Source: Porites lobata (taxonomy: Eukaryota > Cnidaria > Anthozoa > Scleractinia > Poritidae). Taken from it: DNA of 64,000 nt. The stretch lies in NCBI GenBank assembly GCA_942486035.1, contig CALNXK010000122.1:1156501-1220500 (forward strand). The letters run 5' to 3'. Shown in pieces: positions 36,681 to 47,531 of the stretch (position 1 is its first letter; each line of letters begins with the position of its first letter). The notes below the pieces were generated by a model. It was not told the DNA's origin. It ran no database searches and saw only the letters and a list, made by a program, of their open reading frames with translations. The position numbers and the translations under genes were made by a program.

Positions 36681-39572
36681 CCAAGAGCTCATCAAAGTCG
36701 ACTGAGTACGATTCTGGCTCAGTGATCACTATACTGGACACTAAAGAGGCAACACCGCTTTCTTATTGTTCGTAATATCAAATTCTCACATTTAGCAGCG
36801 TTTTCAATTGACGTCACATCCGCCATATAAACCTTTTGCAATAACAAAGCGATCTTTCGCGCACTAATTGGTCAAGAGCAATGGTCGATGAGAGTATAGG
36901 CCATTGAAATGAAACTTTAGTGCCAATGGACGTCAAAAACTGTTAATATTATTGTAAAAAAAACAATCGACAACAATTTTCCATCTCTATACTCTTAAAT
37001 GGTCCATAGAAATGAAGTCAAAATGTTCAAAACTTGCAGTGAAATCACTCTCATACGGCTCCTGGTTCCACTTGATGATGAGTTTTGAACATTTTGACGT
37101 CATTTCCGGGCCTCTATGGTCGATAATAGAATAGACCATGACATTTCTGTCGATTTTTTAAATAAATGTAGACGTTCCCGCTAGTTGCTTCCAAATATAG
37201 ATATAAATAACAGTGTTACTTAAGTTCGTTTAGTTTAGTTAGGCAGTGTTACCTGAGTACTACCTAAAAATGAACAAAGGAGTCTGTATCAACAAAAATT
37301 CATCCTAACAGCGACCAAGTCGTAAGGTAGAAAACCAATTCTAAGGTGTCTTTGACTTGGACACGTACGAGAAAGAAGTACATTGAAACTTGTAAAGTCG
37401 ATTGACGTTTCCAATTTTGTTCGAGATAAAATCGTTCAAAAAGTACAGTGAATATGATTTTGAAAAATGGCTGTGTAATTCCCAGGCAGTGTTCTAGAAA
37501 TTGGCGTTGACTCGAAATTGTAGTTATTTTAAAATAGTTACGTGACCGAAATGTGAAAAACTGACAGTTTTATATGGTCACGTGAAAATGTGCCTCGCGC
37601 ATGCGTTCTCTTTGCATGAGAGGTGCATGGCTTGTACTATTTTCTCCTCGTCTCTTCCCTTTACTCCATGCGCTCCTCAACCTCACCTTTATCTTTCCTC
37701 ACCCCAAGAGCACATCAACAGCCACTGAGTACGATTCTGGCTCTGTGATCACTATATTGGACACTAAAGAGGCAAGGAAGCTTTCTTATTGTTCATAAAT
37801 ATAAAAATCTCACATTAGGGAGCATTTTCACATGACGTCACATCCGCTATATTGGTGTCCCAAAATATTTAACCGGCGGACATGTTGCTGTCACAAACTG
37901 ACTAATCTTGAGGAAGTTGAACCTTTTTCTTATGTAAGAACTTTCTTTTATTTTAGTAAAATTTTCATAGCTGTCGGCCACGTGAGTGAAAAAGCTGATA
38001 GTGCCCTCATTAAAATGGGTAACTAATTTTCCTGACTCCCACTCTTTCTTTTCTTTTAACATCTTTTTAAAACTTTAGAAAACTGATAAAACCTAATCCC
38101 CCATAACCGCGACTGCGAAAATTGATTTTCTATCTTCGCAGTATAAATATTACCCGCTCAAATCAAGGTGCATGGTGTTTTGAACTTGAAGCAATAGCAA
38201 GTGGGGGTGGGGGAGATATGGCCAAGATTTCGACTGTGTGAGTGGCAGTAAGTTTCAGTATCTACTCGCAAAGTGACCAGTATATTCCCTCAGCCTTCTG
38301 AAAGCCACAGATACCTGAGCAAATTGCCCCTGATTTCTTTCTTTGTCTCAGTACAAGTAGACTGTCCCGCATGAAATAAGAGTATTGGATGGTTGCTATG
38401 AAAACAAATTTTGTCTTTTGATATGCAAATATGCAACAGTTCTTTGAAGAAAGCGACAGATCATGAGCGTAAAAGTTTTTTTTTTTATACAACAGACGGT
38501 GTTATTCAACTGGGCTCCCTCTCAAAACAGTCCTCTGTTTCATCGCATTATTTTTTTGGCTGTTGTTTCGTCTGCTTATCTCAAAAGGTTGTCTAAAAAT
38601 GACAAAAATATCAGCCACGCTCAATTAACAAAATTCGCAGAAATACCCTTCCTATGCCCGCTTCAACACCGGAGTATTGTTCACAATAAAAGGCATTGTT
38701 TCAACAAAAAACAGCGCTGAATTGTCTTTACAAATCACAAAAATTCTTCTTGAGATATTTTCAAGTACAGGTAATTTCCGTTCTGTACTACGCAAGAGAA
38801 GAGCGCGGCTTTTGAATTATTTATACTGATGTCTGATGCATGATGCATGAGTCTGTAGAAAAAGTTGGCTTTGCTTATTTTCCCTGTCGAGAATAAAAAC
38901 CAATTGATATTGTTAAAACTTGCTTTTGGTAATTAATACAAGATCGGATTTTCGTGTTTTTGGATCGCTGGATAGTAGAACCACTTGTAAAACAAATCGC
39001 TAATGTTGACTGTCAGTGTTACTGTTGGCAGACCTTTATTTGCACTCTAGGATTAAATATCCTCCTGGGGACTCAGGAAAGTAGGAAATAATTTTAGTGG
39101 GTGACGTGTTAAAATCAACTACCGTGACAGCCAGTGAAATATTTTGCAATTTAAATTGGTTTTTCCGTTTCAATTTTTGACAGGCAACGTGAGAGCCTCC
39201 GTTGAAATTTTACAAGTGTTCATCATCTGTAAGGAACCGTGGGCGATCACGGATGCTTCAGTCGAATCTAGACGTGTATGTCGGAGTGTCTCTATGGTCT
39301 TTTGAAACTGTGAGTATTTTTAAAGGGCCAAGCTTTGCGTAATCGTGCGGTCGTGCCCACTACACCTCCGTCAAGAGCCAAAGGTTTCTTTTGCCACAGT
39401 TAAATCAACCGAAGAACTGGTCGAGCGGAAATAAGAGTTTAAGAATATTCATCGAACAACTGATTACCCAAGGCCCCAGAAGATCGACTAAAGAGGGATG
39501 ACGACGGAGAGCAAACTGTCTTGGCCAGTTGTCAATTTCAGCTGATATTCGCGGGAAATTTACTTGGCGAAC

Positions 39573-42500
39573 ATGATGAGTCGGTCATCAGATGACAGCG
39601 ATGAACAAGAATTAGACGATGAAATTTTTTCAACGCTCCGAGGTAGGTGACCTGTCTGCCAAATGAATACTGTACAGATATTGGAAGTTTTTTGACACTC
39701 GCATTTTCCGCTCTTCATCGAAATAGAGCGATAATGGCTACGACAGAGTCTCTAAACGCGAAAATCGTCTGTCAGCCATTTGCGAGCGTGAAACTTTTGT
39801 AAACAATGGATCTGTTCATATCAAATATTAAAGTTTCATCAGGATTAAACCGTTCCTTCGGTTGACAAGATACACAATAATGTTTCCATTGAGAGCAATA
39901 TCTTGCAGTTCTTCGCGTAATATGTATCGTATAAACTCAGTAATCAACAGAAGGCCATTTTAAAAACTTAAAATTGTTCGAACAGCTTTTAACAAAATTC
40001 TTTGGTATGAAATACGGACAAACATATATACAAACATAACAGATCTGTGAATCCCTTCACAGTTAATCTCTTCGTACAAGAGCACAGAAAAAGGAAAAGG
40101 CGATATTGTGGAGTTCTGGCTTAAGGGATCTTAATAAATTGATACTTCCGAGACAATAAAACGGCGGGAGGTGGAAAAATTTATATCGAAATAGTTTGTA
40201 TAAATTTTCCTTTTATTTTTTAATTGGAACCAGGGATTTTGCTGATTACAGAGACCCCAGGCTAAAAGTTTCAGAGCGGTCGAGATGAAAAATTTTATAG
40301 CGTGATCGAAGCAGTTACGAACTCTCGTACTGTTTTCCTTTCGAAACGTTTATTAAGACCATTAGCAACAAATGAAGTGATTTTCCCTAGAAAAGAGGAA
40401 CACAAATAATCATTTCAATATACCCTAAGATGAATTGCTTTTTTTCTGCATAGCTTTTGCTTATCTATAAACAATAATGCGATCACAGAATTATTTTTGT
40501 CGTATGAGAGCGGCTTTCCGCATGTGCCGAACATTTCCGCGCCTTTTCAGTTAGCGCCCTTCTGGGAACGGATGTTTATTTTTGAGAATACAAATTAGTT
40601 TCTTTTGTGTGACACGAGGACAGGGAACATTTTGTTTCGTTGTTTCTTGTGGCAAATCAGTCTCTGTTCTTTTTTTCTTTCACTTTTCTCCGAAGTGGAA
40701 ATTGGGTTTCTAATTGCCTGGCTTTTTCTGCATAAATCTTAAAATTATGTAGCTCCAGGAAATCTTCTTTTTCTTATCGTACTTTTCCACTTATCCATTG
40801 TTTCCTTAATCATATTATTCATTTAATTTATCCAAGGGAAGGAGACACATTTTATCATTGCCAAACCCCTGGTGCCATATTATTGACTCGAGACTGAAAA
40901 ATGCGAAAACAATGCCACCCCAATTTTTTTTCCTTGTGCGTCTACTGTTGTGAGGAAGTCAGTATTAATTTCAAGAACTTTTGACTTCGTGCAAGCTATA
41001 ACGAAAATTGGACTCTGAAGTCTCTAACATTATGTATTCAACGTTGATCAAGGAGCTGATTAGAATTCACTATCGTTTGTAGTTTCATTTTGTAGGTAAA
41101 TAGCATAAATGATGACGAATACAAATGGTCAATTTGAATAAAAAAGTGGTTTTCATGTCAGTTTTATCATGTAAATACAGCTTGACATTTCGTTTGCTTT
41201 TGAGAAACCTCATTTTTGTTTTAATTTCAAAACAAAGTTTTACACAAGGTATGAAAATAAATTTCTTCTAGACCGCCTATTTTTGCTCTCCTTTTGATAT
41301 CTTCGTTTGCCCGATACCGCTCATTACGCAGTGCAGTTCGTTAGGAGTGCAATCTACTTAATCAAAAGGTCAACAATAACAATATTCGTGCGTTCAATTT
41401 CGCACGTGCCGGAGTTTATGGGCGATTGAAAAATGTTAACACATGTGGACTTGGCTAAAATCTTGCAACAACTTGTTTTTTTCCCAAACGTTCCACATAT
41501 TAATGACAAAAGATTTCCACAATGAACAGATCCATAGCGAAGAAGCGCTTAGTAACTTTTGATGTTTTGCTTGCTTTTCCATTGACGTAGAACTTACAGC
41601 CATATTTTGTTATTAATAACTGAAGGTAAACCCCCGCCTTACAAACACACTCCTTTTGCAAACAGACGGCCGGGCTTTCTTTTTTCGCGGATGCGTAAGT
41701 CAAAGAAACAGCAGGAGTCTGTGCGGAGGAGAGCGGAACTCTAAAACCGACGATTTTCACGCTTTGCTGACTTTCACGAAGCCTCCCACGCAGGCGTATT
41801 TAGAGGACTCCGTTTAAAACACCTTCGGGGGAGGCTAATGCATGCTAATGCTAATGCATTTGCATGTGATATCAGGAGCCATAATCGGGGTAGGAGACCG
41901 CAAGCGTGGGTTCCACGCGGTTCTATCGAACTAGCCAAATGTGCTATGTTTAGAATTAAACAAAATCAGGAGCCATGACAAATGCACAATGCTCAACGTC
42001 ACAAACTCGCGCGGGAACCGGCGAATTTGCGCGACTATTCTGTTCCAGGCGTTCAGATAGTAGAGCGCAGCGGTCAGTGGGGAGCGAGTTCAATTGTACT
42101 GCGCGACTCTCGTGTCGAATTTCAGGAGGTGGGCGATCCCCTGGAAGATCGTTTTGCGACTTAATTTGAGTGCTTTGTTATCTTTCCAAGTGCTTCATAT
42201 CTCGGGAGGCAATGCATGTACTGTAGAAGAATGAGCTAGTTGTTATATTAATATTACTAGAAATACGTTTACGTAAAAGCCTCGCGAAGCTGTAATGAGT
42301 CAGCAGTAAGAATAAAGGGAAACAAGCCAAGGTGAAAAATATGATTGAAAACAAAATAAAAAACAAAACAAAAAAAATCCAACAACAACTACAAAAAAGG
42401 CTTAGTAGAGAACTTGGTCCATCTTCACGGAAGGTCGACTCCTAGACCACTGCGCCACGCTGCCAAGGATTAACTTAAGTAGGAAAATTATCATATTATG

Positions 42501-43924
42501 TACAGTAATATTTCCGTGATATTCTGCCAGTAGACGCTGTTTGAAGCTGGTGGAGCTGTGTTTATCATTAATTAAAAGATATATTTGAGGAAAATTAGTT
42601 ATGATTATTTAATTTGTTGTTGTGAACTTTCCTTATTTGTTTGTTTCGTCCGAACGGGATATGATTCGTCGCACGTCCGAATTTCCGACATCTCTTCGTC
42701 ACTGGATTTGTCAAAAACACTTCCACTACGGTGTTTAACATAAGCAGAATGACATTCACAGTCCTTACACTTAGGATTATGGTCGAGAAGGTTCTGCTCA
42801 AGGTTTCGCCTCAAATTCAGAGGAGGCAGCAGGAGATGAATAAATTCTATTTCTGTCATCACGGAGGTAATTTCTAACGCCATTTTTTTTAATCCTTTGC
42901 TCGGCGCCTTCGGAAAAAAAGCACGCGTGTCGCACGAGATAGCACAATTTTTGCTAAAAATAACACATTTGGCTATTTCGATGGAACCAACCCCATTACT
43001 GGAAAGGATATCCAGTTACGGTCTTCTACCCCGATTATGGTTCCTGGTTATATATTTAGGAAGGTTGCTGCCTTATCTGGAGGATAAGGTGATTTCCTCT
43101 GGAATTTAGATCTTACGGCATAACCACTTATAAACCATTTGCAAAGGCGTTAAGGCGTCATGAAATGTAGACTGCGAGCAGCCTCTCTTTTCTTCAGATT
43201 TTTTGAGGGGAGAGCACGCGCCTCTCCCGTCGCGCGCCTTCATTCACGCGGTGGCCATTTTCGCGTCTTGCGCGTTTCGCTCGACGGACTAAGAGAAAAG
43301 AGAGACTACTCGTAAACTACATGAAATGGCCTTAAATCAGGCACTGAGTCTGCGCAAGAAATGCCCGGTCAGTAATAGGCTCATTACCAACACAGCTATA
43401 TTAATAGAATCCTAAGAGCGAGTAGAAAGTGATCAGTTAAAATAGGTATCGTGAAAAAAGTTTACTTTTCTGAAGTTTCTCCATTCTTATTCTAATCCAC
43501 AGACGTGGAGACATTTCTTTACCAACTGGCGGGGGAATCGCTTCAGTTAAACCACGAAAAGAAACGAGACGAACTGTTAGAAAATGTCATGGATCTGAGA
43601 AGAAAGCTAAGAGAGCACAGAAATCTTTCCACGGCTACAAATGGAGTCAGATCTCCCAGGCCGAAGAGAAAAAGTTTTCCTTTTGCGACTGTTAAAGACA
43701 GCATGCACTCTTACACAGCGCATTTACAAAAAATTGGGGTAAATGGGAAATTAAAGCCTCCCGGCTCACCTGAAGTCCAGCGCGTCGACAAACCTCAAAT
43801 GCGCGCGCGATCAGTCTCTTGTCCCGAAATACGCTTTTCTCTCCACGGTCATGCGTGGAGGACATCACTTCCAAAGGTGCCTGAAAACGAAGAACTAAAC
43901 GTCGATAGCGATGAAGGGTCCTAG
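39573..43924 (+). CDS. Two-exon gene for a 163-aa charged protein, unrecognised
   Basis: Exon 1 39573-39642 reads MMSRSSDDSDEQELDDEIFS and ends CGAG|GTAGGT in phase 1. Exon 2 43503-43924 begins after TCCACAG and completes the codon (G|AC, Asp), continuing DVETFLYQLAGESLQLNHEK, then a Lys/Arg/Glu/Leu-rich stretch likely to be helical or coiled-coil (~residues 20-65), a basic Ser/Pro-rich middle (SPRPKRKSFPF, residues ~75-85; RARSVSCPEIRFS, ~125-140) and an acidic end (NVDSDEGS). Two adjacent ATGs start it. The codon use, phase match and consensus splice sites support a real gene. The R-A-R-S-V-S-C-P word resembles a basophilic kinase or 14-3-3 site. I do not recognise the family and infer no function. 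The intron is 3860 bp. Confidence 0.7.
41780..41836. mobile_element. Short TIR mini-element (second copy of the CCTCCCACGCAGGCG family)
   Basis: AGCCTCCCACGCAGGCGTAT at the left and GGGGGAGGCT at the right are inverted. The left end matches the 15217-15290 element. It is followed by an AT-rich run of ATGCTAATGC words. In the intron of the 163-aa gene. Confidence 0.6.
42433..42464 (-). repeat. tRNA-like head of a SINE-type repeat
   Basis: Read on the minus strand, GGCAGCGTGGCGCAGTGG followed by TCTAGG resembles the 5' end and A box of a tRNA. No B box or acceptor complement follows and the sequence runs into T-rich DNA, so it is a tRNA-derived fragment, not a gene. Confidence 0.35.
42605..42883 (-). 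CDS. Hypothetical 92-aa ORF antisense in an intron
   Basis: An ATG-started frame reads MALEITSVMTEIEFIHLLLP, then a Cys cluster CKDCEC and an acidic stretch FDKSSDEEMSE, ending at a stop at 42605-42607. Its composition is more protein-like than that of neighbouring random frames. It lies within the 3860-bp intron of the 163-aa gene, on the other strand. No paralogue or named domain is recognised. It could be a small gene, one exon of a larger gene, or chance. Confidence 0.3.
   Translation of the reverse strand: MALEITSVMTEIEFIHLLLPPLNLRRNLEQNLLDHNPKCKDCECHSAYVKHRSGSVFDKSSDEEMSEIRTCDESYPVRTKQTNKESSQQQIK
43167..43320. mobile_element. 154-bp MITE with TIRs and target duplication
   Basis: Left end GTAGACTGCGAGCAGCCTCT and right end AGAGACTACTCGTAAACTAC are inverted. 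The word ATGAAAT flanks both sides (43160-43166 and 43321-43327), a 7-bp, possibly 8-bp, target duplication as seen with hAT-type elements. The interior is CpG-rich (CGCGCGCC). A second copy lies at 56457-56645. It ends about 180 bp before exon 2 of the 163-aa gene. Confidence 0.8.
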
Positions 43925-44257
43925 CATGATAGCGCTAGGGAATACCCGACAAAGTCGCGCTATATTTCCGTTTGATGAGGTTCAAGCACTTTCTGATCGA
44001 TGACTCAAACCGCAGATAGCCTTAAATTCGGCAAATGCAACATCATGGTTTTCGATTTCAAGGGGCGTTGGCTGTAAGAATCCGGAAAAATACGCTTGGT
44101 TATTTCGTCCATTCGGGCGCGTTCGTGATTGTTCAAGTTTCAGATAAGTAACACCCTACACTCTTGTGAATATTTAACATGTGACCGTACATTTGACTGT
44201 TAACTAAGGATCGAGAACTGAACCTGCAAGCTAAGGCGAGGTAACGTGAAAATAAGG

Positions 44258-44672
44258 GTGTGTTCCGCTGGGATGATCAGAACCACTGATCCGAGATCAC
44301 TCGGATCATCGCACATCAAAGGAACTGACGAATCCACCCTCGCAAAGGATTCATCAGTTTATTTGATGTACCCTGATCCGAGAAAAGATTATGGATTACT
44401 GATCCTGGGGCCCGTTTCTCGAAGCTCCCGGTAATTACCGGGCCCGTTAAGCTGTTTTGTTTTCCATTTTAGAAGGGAGTTTTAGAAGTTTTGAAAATTA
44501 TACAGTAGAGTTATTAGCTAACGAAACAAAATGGACTTCATTAGAGGACAGAACACACCCTACTTTTCTTGAGACTTTGATTCAAAAATATGATTCCGGG
44601 CCCGTTAAGTTACCGGGACTTTCGAGAAACGGGCCCCAGATACGGATCATTTTAGAGGGAAACACTCCACGA
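44258..44672. mobile_element. TIR element carrying a nested second TIR element
   Basis: The outer left end (GTGTTCCGCTGGGATGATC) and outer right end (GGATCATTTTAGAGGGAAAC, then ACTCCA) are imperfect inverted copies. The middle is filled by a second element with its own, much better TIRs at 44407-44637. Confidence 0.45.
44407..44637. mobile_element. 231-bp GGGGCCCGTTTCTCGAA MITE
   Basis: GGGGCCCGTTTCTCGAAGC at the left is the complement of TTCGAGAAACGGGCCCC at the right; a subterminal pair around CGGGCCCGTTAAG extends the arms to about 45 bp. Its interior gives an open frame (44457-44684) which is not a gene. Confidence 0.8.
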
Positions 44673-44817
44673 TCTGACAAGTAGAGTCTTCTAACTTCCG
44701 AAAATCTGCTTCGGTGGGCGTGGACTCCGCACTAAATTAAGTTGGAATTGGAAGCACATGGTGATATAACGGGAGCAATAGTTTGCCTTAAGAGTAGATA
44801 TAATATTGAATAACAGT

Positions 44818-44991
44818 AGCCTGTTCCGTGCGTTCAGATAGTAGAGCGCGGTGTTCAGATTTTGGGGAGCGAGTTAAATCGTACGCGGGGAAAACCAGGG
44901 GAGACTTTTCCTTCTCTAGTCTTTCTTCGTTTTTTTGTTTCCTCGTCAATTTTTCGCCCGCGCTGTACGATCTGAACGCCTCCAACAGGCT
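44818..44991. mobile_element. 174-bp TIR element (AGCCTGTT...GTTCAGAT ends)
   Basis: AGCCTGTTCCGTGCGTTCAGAT-type left end mirrors ATCTGAACGCCTCCAACAGG at the right. Related single ends occur near 42043 (CTGTTCCAGGCGTTCAGAT) and 62637. Confidence 0.75.
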
Positions 44992-45066
44992 GACTGACAA
45001 GTAGTTATCGTTGAGCAGTTAGTGAGAGTTATCGTTCAAGTGATATAGGACGTTTCGTAAAGAACG

Positions 45067-45120
45067 ATGATGATGATGAACTTTATTTAAAAGAGTCTGG
45101 TCTTCTAGCTGGTCTGGTAA
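45067..45120 (-). mobile_element. LINE 3' terminus on the minus strand
   Basis: Read on the minus strand the sequence ends TTAAATAAAGTTCATCATCA with further ATC units, the 3' terminus typical of L2/CR1-like LINEs. The upstream body (higher coordinates) is not recognisable. No coding part is left. Confidence 0.5.
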
Positions 45121-46761
45121 GGCCCCCTAATAGGGTGCACTAACTAAAATACCACCAAACTAACTACTTAATATAAGAAAAATATTTACCAAGAATTTCG
45201 ATTTTAAGACGTTTTGAAGCTTAAAAAAGCGAGTAAATTCAAAACATATTTTGATCAACACTGCTAAGTCAGTTGTTTTGAAACGCTTTATTTTTAGTCC
45301 GGATATACATATAAGACCCCCAGATATAAGCCCATAGGTCAGTCCATAGCTTATAAGCAGACGTTTACGGTAATCAGAGAGAGCACAACAACGTTTACAA
45401 ACTTTGAAGTTTGGCGTTTATCGGCCCAGTATTGAACAAGATACAGTATTCAAAAGTGTCCGGAAATCCCGTGCGAGGTCATAACATCTCTTAGTCAATT
45501 TTCAAGTTTTGAATCGCTGTATCTTGTTCAATATTGGCCCGATCAACACTAGACCTATGAATCATTTTTTGTTTAATTAATTTGCTCTTTTGAAGATAAA
45601 GAAATCAGATGTATATATATAGAGAGAGCATGATGGCAGGCTAATTTGGACAATCTCGTACCCAGTTTTCCTAGGTTTTAACCAGGCTATTAACGGAATT
45701 TTGTATAATTGACCTATTAAAGTCTGTTAAAGTTACGTTGTAGAACCACTGTTTGCTTTTTTTGTGTGTCCTCACGCAGAGCACTAAAGGGGGTTTCATC
45801 CCATATTCCTTGCCATTACATCGTCCCAGCGTCCTATGTAAACCGTCGCACTGGGGATCTCATGAGGAAGTATCACAAAAATGTCGCCCATTTTAACTTC
45901 TTTTGACATGAACACACACGATCGGTTGATTATTATCCTCAAAAAGAATGGGGGACTTAAAAATTTGTAATAACATCCTTGTTGCTGGCCTATGAGTCAT
46001 AAATTCAGGCTCAAGGGATTAGAACATGTAAAAAGAAGACAAAGGATCACAACAAATCGAATCACTTCACACAACTTTCGCCAGGTCATAAAAGGTCATT
46101 GAGCATTTGTCACTTAATGATGGGCTTTTACGCTAGCTGCGTTGTCTCGCTCATTATGTCGAGACACCATGTGACTTTTTCTCTTTCCCACTCGAACCAA
46201 ACATTACATAACTATAAGCATTAAACACACGTCATAAGGCATAAATTATGAACTACAAGAAGTTTATGTTGGCACTGATAAACGTCTATTTTCAGCATTT
46301 AATCGGAGCTATTTTAAGTTGACGTCCATCCTCAGAGATTAGCTGGTATCAAAACTGATATATGTTTTTCACAAGGTCACGTACACAAGCAGTTCGTCTT
46401 ATCAGGGGCACCCAACGACGGTTTCCTCCTAAATACATTGAAAACTCTTTTTAGGCTATCCATTGTGCTCTTAGATCTTTATAAATGTATTCTGAACGGC
46501 GCTATAAAATGTTTACCTGTTCGGTCATCGTAGGGAAACTTGAGTCTTTGCGAAATTACAAGGGCTTCAGTATTATTTTCCCGAAAATTTAAGATGCAAT
46601 TGAACTAATTACGAAAGTGTTTCTGAATCCAAACATTTAAGGTTTCCTTTTCTCTTCCAAAAATGGTCTAATCTGTGCAGTGAAAATGTGAAAAATCAAA
46701 CTTCAGAAAATCATAGGGAATTTATAAGCTTCGAAAAATGTACGTGATTGGAATGGTTATC

Positions 46762-47076
46762 TTAGCCTGCGAGCAAGCTCTCCGGAGCGCTCTGGCGGCG
46801 GGGAGGGAAAAAGAAGGAGACCTTGCAACTACGTCTCTGGAATCTGCATCGAAAAAGTCGATGCGAAATACTGATTGGCGGAGATGACAGTTCCATCTTT
46901 CACGTGTTTTTCAATGTTTGTTTACATTCACGCTCGTTTCCGCTTCGCGCTGATTGGCGGAAATCTGACAGCTTAGTCGACAAAGTACCACAGGCTCTCC
47001 TTCCTTTTACCCCCCCCCCCCCCCCCACCCATCCTCCCGTCCCTAGAGCGCCCCGGAGAGCTTGGTCGCGGGCTAA
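46762..47076. mobile_element. 315-bp TIR element upstream of ECD
   Basis: TTAGCCTGCGAGCAAGCTCT at the left is the near-complement of AGAGCTTGGTCGCGGGCTAA at the right. Flanks GGTTATC and GGTCATC look like a degraded target duplication. The interior has a GATTGGCGGA word twice and a 16-base poly-C run. It ends about 420 bp before the ECD uORF. Confidence 0.75.
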
Positions 47077-47495
47077 GGTCATCTAGAAAGTTTTAATCCA
47101 GGAAAACCTCGGCACGAGGTTGGTTTTAGCCGTCCTCAAGTAATAGAAAACCTAACACATGACTTGGGGTCGATCCTCGGCCATATGAAATTTTGAATTT
47201 TAGTCATCCCGAGTCTTTTTGCTGGATAAATATTTCAACAGAAATTGAGGGTTGGCACCTATGCAAAGGGATGCAAGCCTCTTTAAAGATCTAAAATCTG
47301 GAAAATCTCTCTCTTTTGCATCTCCCCCGCCCCGATAAACACTATCGGTGGCGTCGTGAAATGTTGGCTGCTTTCTCGGGCTGGTCATCTTGGGGGTATT
47401 CCCCTTGTTTCCCGGCCGGATCAGCGATGCGCAGGAAATGTGCGGGAAAGAAACTGGGCACTAGGTGAGCCCACGTCATTTTCCGCTGAGACAAC

Positions 47496-47531
47496 ATGGC
47501 GGTTCCTGCATATGCTGGGTTGCCCATGTGA
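47496..47531 (+). promoter_or_regulatory. 11-codon upstream ORF overlapping the ECD start (TGATG)
   Basis: ATG at 47496 opens a short frame encoding MAVPAYAGLPM. It stops at TGA 47529-47531, whose A is the first base of the ECD start codon. Such a stop-start overlap lets a ribosome that ends the uORF restart at once, so ECD translation may depend on reinitiation. Alternatively the mRNA starts downstream of 47496. The 5' end of the transcript is not visible. Confidence 0.6.

Larger units (their letters stand above)
34515..37855. repeat. Diverged tandem segmental duplication
   Basis: 34515-35410 and 36828-37640 are homologous along their length: shared words include CAATAACA[G/A]AGCGATCTTT, GAAATCACTCTCATACGGCT and AAAAAGTACAGTGAAT. 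A further block at about 36676-36830 matches 37690-37855 (GAGTACGATTCTGGCTC, GACGTCACATCCGC). Order and orientation are the same, so the ancestral unit was about 1.05 kb. The first copy was later enlarged by a LINE fragment and a foldback. No coding capacity is seen. Confidence 0.85.
34498..39572. other. Gene-poor region with segmental duplication and LINE debris
   Basis: No supported protein gene. It holds the tandem segmental duplication (34515-37855), a LINE 3' end (35541-36223) and a foldback (36539-36680). The part from about 37860 to 39572 is AT-rich and shows nothing I can name; open frames there are short and unlike proteins. Confidence 0.5.
43925..47495. other. Intergenic region with nested TIR elements
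   Basis: No supported gene between the 163-aa gene and the ECD uORF. It carries at least four TIR elements (44258-44672 with 44407-44637 inside it, 44818-44991, 46762-47076), a LINE 3' end (45067-45120) and a one-sided relative of the CAGGGGCACCCAA element at 46403. The remainder (45120-46400) shows nothing nameable. Confidence 0.55.

Noticed and set aside
42433..42464. tRNA gene on the minus strand
   Set aside because: Only an A-box-like head is present; there is no B box, no T arm and no acceptor-stem complement, so it is a SINE-type fragment at best.
44457..44684. 75-codon ORF
   Set aside because: It begins and ends within the TIRs of the 44407-44637 element and its surroundings; the arms themselves provide the coding look.
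46823..47086. 87-codon frame upstream of ECD
   Set aside because: It crosses the poly-C tract and right TIR of the 46762-47076 element and has a Pro-rich, low-complexity end.
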